64,000 bases of DNA, taken from Symsagittifera roscoffensis. Its lineage: Eukaryota; Xenacoelomorpha; Acoela; Convolutidae. The DNA lies in NCBI RefSeq assembly GCF_963678635.1, contig NC_087063.1, positions 71,941,617-72,005,616 of the forward strand. Direction: 5' to 3'. The notes under the pieces are model-generated. The model was not told the origin of the DNA. It made no database searches and saw only the letters and a program-made list of their open reading frames with translations. The position numbers and the translations under genes are program-made. Shown in pieces: positions 55,062 to 64,000 of this stretch; position 1 is the first letter of the stretch, and every line of letters starts with the position of its first letter.

Positions 55062-55949
55062 TTGGACAATTCCATTTCTCTTAGAAAGTCCAAAAAAAAC
55101 AAAGAATTTCAACCACCAGATCTTGAAATAGATTTTTTAATCGACTCAGGAGCAGAATCAAACATAATTAATATTCCCACTTGGAAGGAAATTAAAACAC
55201 TACATCCCACCCTAGTATCTATTAAGACAGCCAGCAAATTAGCAACAGCACAGGGCTCAACTTTAATAAATTATGGAAAAATCCAACTTTTCCTAGTTCC
55301 CTCGAGAACAATGGAACAAAACAAAATCTTAAACAAGCCATTTAAACATACATTCCACATAACAAAAATAAAAAAAAATATCATTGGCATACCATTTATA
55401 ACTAAGTATACTCGCACAATAAACATTTTAAATAGTAAACTTCATAAAAAGTACACAAGAATGAAAAATACATCCTTAACATTCTTTCAAAGATTAAACA
55501 AACAACCCCCATTTTTCTCTAAATTTTACCCTATATACAATCAGCAACGAAAATATATGAAACCACTATCAGGAAATGTATATAACTTTTCAATTATACA
55601 AGTTCACCAATATGACAAAAACCAAAATAAACAACATATCTTTATGTCAGATCTTGAATTTAAACCAATTCATGAATTTTTTCGAAAAACAATTTCATCC
55701 ATAAAATACATGAAACATTCAAACTCCGATATTGTTTCGTTACACGTAAACAACAATTCACCATACCAGTTAACATTACCTCTAGGACTCTTAGGATACT
55801 GTGAAACAAACGCCACAATTTTACCCAGTAACGAAGTAGCATATCGAGTCAATAATATATTACAATTACTAGACATATGTCAATCAACAATTCCTGATGA
55901 AGAATTATTTATAAACAATCTAATAAGCGATGAAAAAAAACACAGATAA
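55062..55949 (+). pseudogene. retroviral-type aspartic protease region
   Basis: DFLIDSGAESNII carries the DSGA catalytic motif near residue 25 of the 295-codon frame. The frame continues for another 270 residues with a beta-rich region and an IPDEELFINN end, as often seen before RT in Gypsy elements. It is intact in itself, but it is joined to neighbours only through frame changes. Confidence 0.75.
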
Positions 55950-56026
55950 TTTCACAAAAACATCAAACTTTAAACCAACATTTAAAATATCACAATATAC
56001 AGAAGAACAACAAAAAAATTCTAACA

Positions 56027-57011
56027 ATGTTTCTTTTTCAACATTCTCAAATAACACAAAACGATTTCGACAAATTAGCCAAACTGTTATCAAAATATCC
56101 AACAGTTTATACAACCTCAAAATTTGATGTCGGAAAAATTAGTTCACCACTACATTTACCTTTAAAACCTGACGCAATTTTCAAAAAACAAAGACCAAGC
56201 AAAGTACCAATACACTTACATGATAAAGTTTATTGGTACTTTGACGAGTCTAAATGTAAATGGCCCATAATTGACGAGTCTAAATGTAATTGGCCCATAA
56301 AACCAATTCAGGTAATTCTAACAAAATTAAATGGTAAATTTTTCACAACCGCAGACATGAATAGTGCATATAATCAAATGCCATTAGATGAACAATCAAG
56401 ACAGTTAACAAAATTCGTTATTGGAAATCAACAATACGAATTCAGCAGATTATTCCATGGAATATCCATAGGACCAGCAGCTTTTTCAGCTTTTATGAGT
56501 AAAATTTTTAGACCACTTAAACTCAAGCAAAACGCAATCACTTACTTAGACGATGTTTTGATGCAATCACAAACTAAAGATGAAATGTTTATAATTTTAG
56601 AACAATACTCAAATACTCAAAAATGAAAATATGAAAGCAGCCCCAGACAAATCACATTTTGTTCTAACGCGCGTTAAGTTTCTTGGACACAATTTTGAAA
56701 GAAACACTATAACTCCATTAAAATCACATATAGAGGCAATTCAAAAACTTCAACCACCCACAAATAAAAAGAAAATCCAAGAATTCCTTGGAATGTTAAA
56801 TTTCCTCTGTAAATACGTATACGAAATGCAATTATACTTAAGACCTTCCTATAACATCCTTAGACAGCAAAACAACTTTAAATGGACTACTGAACATCAC
56901 ACACGATTTGACGAAATTAAAAAACTGCTAACAGAACAAATATCAAATACAATTCCAGATCCAAATCAACCATTCTATGCAATGTGCGATGCTTCGGCGC
57001 AGATTGCATAG
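56027..57011 (+). pseudogene. reverse transcriptase region, frameshifted
   Basis: Frame 56027-56626 has FFTTADMNSAYNQMPL (first catalytic Asp), FHGISIGPAAFSAFM and YLDDVLMQS (YxDD). The thumb follows in another frame: RVKFLGHNF and EFLGMLNFL (56631-56834). One base is shifted near 56605. A tandem duplication of about 30 bases (56242-56300) repeats DESKCKWPI. The part between the fingers and motif A is shorter than usual, so the RT is probably inactive. Confidence 0.85.
56242..56300 (+). repeat. tandem duplication of about 30 bases in the RT
   Basis: Two near-identical copies of a segment reading GACGAGTCTAAATGTAA, differing by one base, in frame. Confidence 0.85.
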
Positions 57012-57270
57012 AATGCTGCGCCGATGCGAGAATTTTGGCATCGGCGCAGCATTACTACAACCACACAATGGATCAAATAAGATGAATCTCATATCAGCAA
57101 ATTCTCGCTTATTTACAAAAGCCGAACTACGACTCTCTAAACTTATGAGAGAATGCACAGCCATAATATACACACTTACAGAATATGAATTTTTGGTTCT
57201 TGGATCAAAACAACCAACAGTTCTTTTTACGGATCACAAACCAATTATATTTCTTTTCACACAAAATTAA
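56940..57270 (+). pseudogene. RNase H region disrupted by inverted duplication
   Basis: The first strand FYAMCDAS (catalytic Asp) ends in an inserted palindrome. The domain then resumes as GIGAALLQP and continues through SANSRLFTKAELRLS, RECTAIIYTL and FTDHKPI. The order is normal for Gypsy RNase H, with about 55 extra bases. Confidence 0.8.
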
Positions 57271-58085
57271 ATACAAACCATCGAGTTTACAGGTTTTAAT
57301 TAATTCTAAGGAAATTCCTAAACTTACACATAGTTTGGACAGCAGGAAAAAATCTTGCATTACCAGATACACTAAGTAGAAATACCCCACCTGAATTACT
57401 TACACGAAAAACTACAGTTGAAATACCACAAAATATTAAATTCTATCTTGCAAAAAATGAAACATCACCACGATTAGAATGTAAATATGCAGTAAAAACC
57501 GATATAGATCAATCACAAATAAACAATTTACAACACTTCCTACTTTATTTAGATTGTCAAAATAATCACTATAAATCAATTTAATAGGTACATCCCCATT
57601 TAAACCCATTCCATATTCACCTTGGATAAAAATTAATACTCAACAAAAGACAATAGAACAACAGCCACACAAAAAAGATCCTTTCCCATTAATAGAAAAA
57701 TGAAAATTTAACTCACATTATAAATTTATCAGGACCACCGTCAACTGATTTAAAAAACACAGTAAATCAAGTTTTTAACCTTTACGACCCACTTGACACA
57801 ATTCCCCTATCAAAATTAGAAATCGAAAAATTTTTTCTACCACCAACAGAAACAATTACACTACAATTATTACAAAAATACATAAATTTTGACCCTGTTA
57901 TTAGACAACTCAAATCATGGCACAAATATAAAACAAAGCCAGCAAAAGCTGATGCAACGATTATAGGAAACAAAAGCCTCCTTCGATACTTTAGAAAATT
58001 CAATAATACTACTATAAATGAAAACACAGATCTTTTAGAAAATCAAACACCCGATTTTAAAGTACCCTGTCTTCCCCTCAGTATA

Positions 58086-58361
58086 ATGTTGATAGCATTC
58101 AACATATCACACACACAAAATACAAAAGGACACTCAGGATCAGAAAAGCCATATTCAAATTTTTCACAAAATTTTTACTTCCCAAATACACCAATTTGGA
58201 TTAAAGTATTATGCAACGATTGCATAATATGTCAATTAAATAAACCTTATCCAAATCGAAAACAAATAGCAATAAAACAAGACTTTAAAGGACAAAGTCT
58301 ATATTTCAATCATAGATTTTCATTTGACACAAAAAGACCAATTTCATCATCCTCCGGAGTA
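58086..58361 (+). pseudogene. start of the integrase: zinc finger and first catalytic Asp
   Basis: The 160-codon frame has the H-H-C-C zinc-binding layout (SHTQNTKGHSG, then CNDCIICQLNK) and FSFDTKRPI, with the first Asp of the DDE triad. At 58362 the integrase stops and an RT segment follows. The last two catalytic residues are missing. Confidence 0.75.
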
Positions 58362-58505
58362 AATTTTGAAAGAAACACTATAACTCCATTAAAATCACAT
58401 ATAGAGGCAATTCAAAAACTTCAACCACCCACAAATAAAAAGAAAGTCCAAGAATTCCTTGGAATGTTAAATTTCCTCAGTAAATATGTATACGAAATGC
58501 AATTA
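58362..58505 (+). repeat. second copy of an RT segment (144 bp) fused to the integrase
   Basis: Matches 56691-56834 with about three differences. It keeps the reading frame of the integrase start, so the two form one open frame. Confidence 0.93.
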
Positions 58506-58811
58506 AAAGCAGAGTGCTTATTGGGACCGACCTTTTACCAGACCGACCTTTTGCCAGAAAAGCTATAACATGGACCTTTTTACCAGACTCGATAAACAAA
58601 TTTGATTGAAAGATGTAATGACGCCGTTTAATCTGGTTAAAGACAAAAGTTTCACGATTTCTCAGCGAAACTTTGTTTGTTCTATCCGCTTCTTTTTCAA
58701 AAAGTTTACTAACTCATGCTTATCTCAAATGAATTTTTACATTGTGGTCTGGTAAAAAGTTGGTCTGGTATAAGGCCGGTTTGGTAAAAGACCTAGCCCC
58801 GCTTATACTTA
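58506..58811 (+). mobile_element. MITE-like element with GACCGACCTTTTACCAG-type inverted repeats
   Basis: 58527-58565 contains two copies of ACCGACCTTTT-CCAG, and 58741-58794 has the inverse form with GGTCTGGTAAAA and GGTTTGGTAAAAG. The centre has no coding capacity. Ends are approximate. Confidence 0.6.
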
Positions 58812-59814
58812 GGAACTTAATCGGCGTGCATTAACATAACAGTGCAAATTGAAATGACGCCATCAAATAAAATGGCGCTCTTCATTCCTGGCTTGACGCA
58901 TAAAATATCAAACAAGGCCTAAACTCAGTGGGCTGTTTTTTTTTAATCTGATTTTGGAAAAGAAGTTGTATTTTGGCGTTATTCTCTCTTGAAACTTGAT
59001 TTATAACCCTTAAAAGAGCGCCATTTTTTAAACTCCCCTCTATTTAATTAGGCATTCAAAATGAATTCTTTTTGGATAAAAAACGACTATTGAGACTAGT
59101 GAACTCCTAAATCAATTTAAGCACAATTAATTTATTTGAATATTAGATACAGTTTCTAATAAAGCATATGCAAGAATAACTTTTGTCACCATTTACGACA
59201 AATTAAAATAAAAAACTATTAGATCCATTCATTAAAAAAGCGTATGAACAGAAATTTCAAAGTTTAAAGTTTCTCAATTCATTACTTTCAAAATGGATCC
59301 TATTATCCTGTTATTTTCAAGCACAGCTCAATTTTAAACCTCTTTGATATCATTTTAATTGAAGACCACTTTTTTAATTAAGCTCTCTAAAACATATCTC
59401 CTTTTAAATTGACGGCAAATAGATTATAAGTTTTCTGAAAATTGCTGCCATATGGGTTATATAATGAAATATAATCATGAAAATTTAGACTGAGAAAGTT
59501 ACTCTTACATATGGGGTGCATGGTAAAAATTTAATAAATTTAACAATTTCGAAAATAAAATTAATGACCGATGTGTGGAGGAGATCTAAAACGTGGAAGT
59601 CTAAAAAATCAAAAATATATTCGGTTTAGTAGTTCATGCGCGGTAGGTCGAGTGAAAATGATTGTTCTACAACAGCTAGCCTAAGAACCTTACTTGAAAG
59701 GGCTGAATCGCAAAATTTAAGTAGATGCGAATCAAAATCTCATAGACCTGGTTGTGATCAAATCTGTATCATGCGACACGGGTCGATGCCCACGAATCAT
59801 TTTTGGCCGTTGTT
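58812..59814. other. non-coding AT-rich DNA
   Basis: No gene or clear repeat that I can support. Confidence 0.4.
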
Positions 59815-60215
59815 AAATAGTTGCGACATGGTCTAAAAATTAGTCGCTGATAAAAAGATCAGTCGAGATTTGTTCTTCCAAAAATAAGCAGCGACGCCCA
59901 TGGAAAAAAATAATTCCGACGGCATGATGAAAAAATTAGACGCGAAATGGTCTCAAAAAACAGTCGCGACATAGTCTAAAAATAGTCAGCGATGGTCAAA
60001 TAAGGTACTCCTTGGCTCATTTTTTAACTTTGGTGGTCGCGGTTTTGGAGTCACGAGCAAGGTCTGGAAATATCATATTTCGGTCACATCGGTCAAGAAA
60101 TTGGTCTCGATAGCCTGAAAACTAGTCGCAAATTGGTCTAAAGAATTAACCGCAGGATAGTCTGAAAATTTGTGACGACATGGAAAATAATAAGTCACGA
60201 TGATTGTTTTAATGG
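59815..60215 (+). repeat. degenerate tandem repeat with GTCGCGACATGGTCTAAAAA-like words
   Basis: At least six imperfect words of this kind, for example near 59821, 59950, 59970, 60120 and 60160, separated by 20-60 bases. It looks like an old minisatellite. Confidence 0.6.
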
Positions 60216-60307
60216 GTAAACAGGTAAATTAGCCTTCAAAGAAGTTGATTATTGTTTTGCAAAGCTGTTTTTACTAGCTTTTTACTACAGAGCATATTAT
60301 ACTTATC

Positions 60308-60687
60308 CAGGGGAGGATATAGGGAAGGGGTGCTTGGCGGATGCCTTTCCCACAGGGATTCGACACTCGCCGACCCAAAGGGTCTTTCCTTTTGCACTAT
60401 TTTAAGATATCCATTTTTGACTTTTTTTTTCTTAAAGCGCTTATGGCCCAAATATATACTAATTTTGAGGGGGAGCGCGCGCCGAAAAAACGCGGTGCTC
60501 TGGTAAATTTTCCCCAAAAGTGCCTAAAAACGCCTTTTTTGGCCTGTTTTTCGAAAAATTGCCTCGCAGACAAATTTTGTAACTATAGGGGCTTCATTAG
60601 GATTTGAGAGATCTCAGAAAATTAATTTGATTGACCTATAAAAAATGTTCGACGAAATTTTCGAAGTAATTTCCTAGATCCGCCCTG
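60308..60687 (+). mobile_element. hAT-like non-autonomous element (MITE), 380 bp
   Basis: Terminal inverted repeats CAGGGGAGGATATAGG at the left and CCTAGATCCGCCCTG at the right match with one gap and about two differences. Flanking 8-base direct repeats TACTTATC and TACTAATC differ by one base, as expected for an old hAT target duplication. The interior does not code for a transposase. Confidence 0.8.
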
Positions 60688-60946
60688 TACTAATCATATA
60701 ACCATATAATCATATGACTTTTTGAAGAATACTATACGAAAATAGAAATCAGTCACGATATTTCTTAACCAATTTACATAAAGTCAAAAGTCTTCTTTTC
60801 TGACCTTTTCAATGAAACATTCAATCGAATAGTACATATGTTTATTCTTGAAATAATGAAAGCATCAATAACTTAATTGAAAAATTCGATTGCCAAAGAT
60901 TTTAGAATCTTTTAGTTCTTGGTAATTCGCAAGGATAATCTCAAAA
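60688..60946. other. upstream region of the GIWQ paralogue
   Basis: AT-rich, no gene. It presumably contains the promoter of the following gene. No clear TATA box assigned. Confidence 0.4.
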
Positions 60947-61405
60947 ATGATTAGATTAAAATTATTAAAATTGTTTTTAAAACTGTTGATTATTTCACAA
61001 GGCTTATCACAAAATGACGACAGCTTTCAGAGCGGAAAAACGGGATGTGACGTCGGAAAACTAGCCATAGACCACGTGGTCGCTTCTGGCGTCTTTTCAA
61101 AACTGGACAGGTTTATCTACCAACATATTGGATCTCTAAGTGATTTTGGACAGAAGAATGTGATTCCAGGAGCGACAGGAATTTGGCAAACAACCGAAGC
61201 CAATTTGAAGAAAGCGGTCGGAATAATGAAGAAAACAAAATTGGGAACGCCCATCAATGATACACTTTGTGTTGATTTTGGGAGTCTAATACAAGACGAT
61301 ATGAATGTTCCTATAAATAGTCTAATTTGTGCTGCTCTATTAATCGAAGGAGAAGCTAAAGCTGTTCCCCTTCAAACTGACGGAGATTTTCAGGCTAGTA
61401 CTTAA
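60947..61405 (+). CDS. secreted GIWQ-domain protein, short paralogue of the VWA gene
   Basis: A 152-aa protein with an ATG, a basic-hydrophobic signal peptide (KLFLKLLIISQGLS) and the same domain as exons 1-2 of the VWA gene: GCDVGK near residue 32, ASGVFSKLDRF, SDFG, GIWQTT and LCVDFG ... ICAALLIEG. It lacks VWA and stops after the domain. It has no intron at the exon 1/2 boundary of the VWA gene. An AATAAATAAA signal follows 22 bases after the stop. As in the VWA gene, the Glu expected just before the FG motif is not obvious, so lysozyme activity is doubtful. It could be a retrocopy, an intron-loss duplicate, or the ancestral short form. Confidence 0.7.
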   Translation: MIRLKLLKLFLKLLIISQGLSQNDDSFQSGKTGCDVGKLAIDHVVASGVFSKLDRFIYQHIGSLSDFGQKNVIPGATGIWQTTEANLKKAVGIMKKTKLGTPINDTLCVDFGSLIQDDMNVPINSLICAALLIEGEAKAVPLQTDGDFQAST

Positions 61406-61426
61406 CCCACTCAAATTGAACCAAAA

Positions 61427-61436
61427 ATAAATAAAA
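61427..61436 (+). terminator. polyadenylation signal AATAAATAAA
   Basis: Overlapping AATAAA hexamers 22 bases after the stop codon of the preceding gene. Confidence 0.6.
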
Positions 61437-61487
61437 CTTCAAACTGCTAATCGGGTCAGTTTTGGGGAATTTTGTACAGATTCTTAT

Positions 61488-61491
<4 letters not shown>

Positions 61492-61539
<48 letters not shown>
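61492..61539 (+). repeat. (AT)n microsatellite
   Basis: Uninterrupted alternating AT of about 48 bases. Confidence 0.95.
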
Positions 61540-61544
<5 letters not shown>

Positions 61545-62565
61545 AAAAAACATAAAATCAGTTTTCATGCTGAAAAAAACTAGCATGTGGGACAAATGGC
61601 CTATAAATTGTTGTATATTTCATTCAGAAAAGCTGCTGGACTGACTAGTCCTTAAAACATCACTCACTCAAACATCAAAGCTCATTTTACGAGAGCCATG
61701 TTTTGCGGAACAATCTTTATATTTTCTATAACGAGGGTTTTGGTCAATATATTTCTTTTGGCAGATCTAAAATTGCTAGTTATAGGTTTATAATTTAGAT
61801 AGGTAGGTTTATAATTTTCCAAAAGTTTAATCCTGACAATTTTACTTCAAAATAGTTTGTATTTCTATCAGTTGATTTTAATAAAAACAATTGAACTATA
61901 AAATTAACGCAAGACCGTTAAAAGAACAGAACAAAAATTTATACTAATTTTGTTCACGCTTGTCATACAGTAACGTAGGATGAAATTTGGAATACATGAA
62001 TTCGAACAGATTGTCAGACCGTTAAACTAGTTTTCTAAAACTTCCGTAAAAAACAACCGTTTTGCAACTACAAAATCAATCTCTAACAAGGATAGCCGGT
62101 TACTAAGCTAGTAATAGAGATAGTTCCGATCACAGTCCTTTTTTATAAATTGGTGTCGGTTTTTTCTGCATGCGTAATATAAAAATCTGAACAAAAAAAT
62201 AGAAACCAGGCATATTTCAGGGTCATAAGAAAATAGGTTTGATTGGAAAAAAGTTTTTGAAGAAAACTGACTAAAACGAAAAAAAAATCAATTGTTTTTT
62301 TTTTTGCAAAAACGTTTTCAATTTTCAATTTTAAATTCCATTCTATCATTTTCTGAATCTATCTCACTGAGCCTCTTTAAGATTTTTTTGTGTTTTTTGA
62401 ATAGTTGCTCATTTTCAGGTTCGGCAGTAGGTCTCAGTGGAATGGACAGTACCAAAAAAGATTGAGTAGTACCAAACTAAAAAAAAAGTACACTCTGATT
62501 TGAGTTTCAGAACGAAAACGAAATCAATTTTGTAAAAATTGCTTTGAGTTAAACTAAAAGAAAAA
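61540..62565. other. non-coding AT-rich DNA
   Basis: No supported gene. One GCTTGTCATAC motif near 61951. Confidence 0.4.
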
Positions 62566-63870
62566 TTGGAAAAAAAACAGAGCAGAGTGTTTAAACATGA
62601 ACGCTTTTCAAGGTTTCTTCAATTTTCGAGCCCTCGTAAGGATCATCAATGTTTGATAGACCATCCTGAGTTTTTGATAAAGGCAACTACAAACCTGGTC
62701 CAACCTGTTTACTCACAGAAACCCCACATTACTCTCGAGAACTTAGCCAAATCATTGGTTGACCCTGAAGAAAAAAATTTCACTTGATGAAAAACTTCGA
62801 ACCCTTGAGACGCTGACGGAGAAAATCAAGTCTTAGCCAACACTCTACGTTCAATTATCTCAGCCGGCACCCTCCGGTACCGAAGCCAACTGCCAGCGGA
62901 GCATCTACAAACATCGAGCGCCCAAAGTTATTTGGATCATCTAGTTCTCAGTAACCCGGAAAAAGTCGAGGTATTCCGCAAAATTTAATTAGAAATTTGG
63001 GTCGGGAGTTATGCAAGCCTTCTAAGGGTAAAATTTTTCAAATTACTAGGACAACTTTGATCGATGATAAGGTTAAGATCATTCGGAGAAACCACATTGC
63101 GATTCGTCTCAAATCAGCTCAGTCAGCTTTTTAGACAAGCAGGCCTCTCCGGCCAAGAAGGGGCGGAAACGCCCTGCAGTGTCTGGCTCTTCTTCTAAAT
63201 CACGAGATGAAAAAGGACTCTGAAACCCGCTAGCTCACGGACCCGTATAGTGCCCAAAACTGTGTTGGTCCCCATTCACCTGAAGCCCGCAGCACTTCAA
63301 ACTGCTTCAACCCCGATCAAACCGAAGAAACTTCTCAATGAAGTTCACATGGAGGTCCAGACATCCGGCCTGACCAAGGCAGTTCCAGTCCTGTAGACAA
63401 TCTGACGGTCTCATCTTCTATCTCTGGAAACGTTTCGGACACGTCCCTTGCTCAATTAAGGCGCCGTCACCATCGAAGGCATCGTTATTAATTGCCAAGA
63501 TCTTATCCCTATTTCGTCGTCGGATGATGATTCGACGGCGCCAAAATCACTCTTCAGCTTCTAATTCATTCCGACCTTCCTCCCGAAGGAAAAAACAGAC
63601 TTTGTTTTTCGATAGCCCCATCCGTCACTCCGTCAATGCACCGCCGGTGCAATTCCAATTTTTCAGCCCAGATGTCGGCTCTCCTGGTAAACGAGTTCGT
63701 TTTGTCCAGGACAGTCCAGCTGAGAAAATCTCGTGTGTACTCTCTCGTGTCAATTCGGCCCATACTTTGGAGGGATAAAAATGAAAGTTCACCCGCTTTC
63801 CTCAGTCTTCATCAGGGAACCCTTTACGTAGAAATGAGATGCAAATTGTATCTGCGTTTTGCATAATCAA
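62566..63870 (+). pseudogene. GC-richer, decayed or spliced coding-like stretch, unassigned
   Basis: Base composition shifts to about half GC after 62780, unlike the AT-rich flanks. Open pieces at 62566-62787 (73 codons), 63524-63778 and 63636-63866 and shorter ones between them carry Ser/Pro/Arg-rich and basic sequences such as RRRHHRRHR, without a single long frame. Candidates are a decayed ORF1- or gag-like protein or a host gene with several short exons. I do not recognise a domain. Confidence 0.35.
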
Positions 63871-64000
63871 ACTCGCGTCATCTCATTACACACTCAAAAC
63901 TCTCATTACTTTTCATTATCTATGATAGAATTTTTTTCTCTATCTTCAGCTTTTCATTAATCTGCTGAGTTTCAATATTTTGTGTTTTTTTTTACCTTTG

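Larger units (their letters stand above)
49415..58505 (+). mobile_element. Gypsy-type LTR retrotransposon, broken, no 3' LTR
   Basis: A 5' LTR and primer-binding-like site are followed by gag, aspartic protease, reverse transcriptase, RNase H and the start of an integrase, in Gypsy order. Frames are interrupted at several places. The coding strand is strongly A-rich. The 3' part is replaced by a second copy of an RT segment and then a MITE, and the 3' LTR is absent. The matching solo LTR at 19.4 kb shows that the family has other copies nearby. Confidence 0.85.

Overview
The window looks like nuclear DNA of an invertebrate metazoan: AT-rich, repeat-rich, with GT-AG introns, one multi-exon secreted-protein gene, a retroelement fragment, an LTR retroelement and two Polinton/Maverick (adintovirus-like) elements. 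I cannot name the species. No rRNA, tRNA, CRISPR array or bacterial operon was seen.

Region 1 (1-16.9 kb) is a Polinton with almost all genes on the minus strand. Read along the minus strand from 16.9 kb: two unknown proteins, an exonuclease-like protein, a PC4-like protein, a small membrane protein, packaging ATPase, two conserved unknowns, retroviral-type integrase, penton-like minor capsid, small basic protein, major capsid, adenovirus-type protease, an accessory module, and protein-primed DNA polymerase B running off the left edge. Integrase, ATPase, capsid and protease frames are open. The polymerase is split by two GT-AG introns and carries an in-frame amber codon; two small genes are frameshifted. 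The accessory module (5.0-8.7 kb) is framed by 104-bp inverted repeats. It holds a divergent gene set: a nuclear-type unknown on the minus strand, and on the plus strand a PC4-like ssDNA-binding protein followed by a protein with an HUH-like His-x-His motif. This is the most unusual gene cassette in the window.

Region 2 (17-30.6 kb) is repeat DNA: a hairpin MITE, a relic of a repeat, a solo LTR, then four tandem copies of a 2.6-2.7 kb unit. Each unit contains an imperfect palindrome with arms of about 430 bp.

Region 3 (31-42.9 kb) holds the 3' part of a broken retroelement reverse transcriptase gene (minus strand) and a second, heavily decayed Polinton on the plus strand. Twelve gene remnants follow the same order as in region 1, and the copy stops after the capsid gene. 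It is useful as an internal comparison: small unknown ORFs of region 1 have recognisable remnants here, so they were real genes.

Region 4 (44.2-48.2 kb) is a three-exon host gene for a secreted protein with an N-terminal GIWQ-type (lysozyme-like) domain and a VWA domain with a complete MIDAS. An intronless paralogue of the N-terminal domain alone lies at 60.9-61.4 kb.

Region 5 (49.4-58.5 kb) is a broken Gypsy-type LTR retrotransposon (5' LTR, gag, protease, RT, RNase H, start of integrase) whose LTR matches the solo LTR at 19.4 kb. Its integrase ends in a second copy of a 144-bp RT segment and it has no 3' LTR.

Region 6 (58.5-64 kb) has two non-autonomous DNA transposons (one hAT-like with 8-bp target duplications), a degenerate tandem repeat, the paralogue mentioned above, an AT microsatellite and a GC-richer, decayed coding-like stretch at the right edge.
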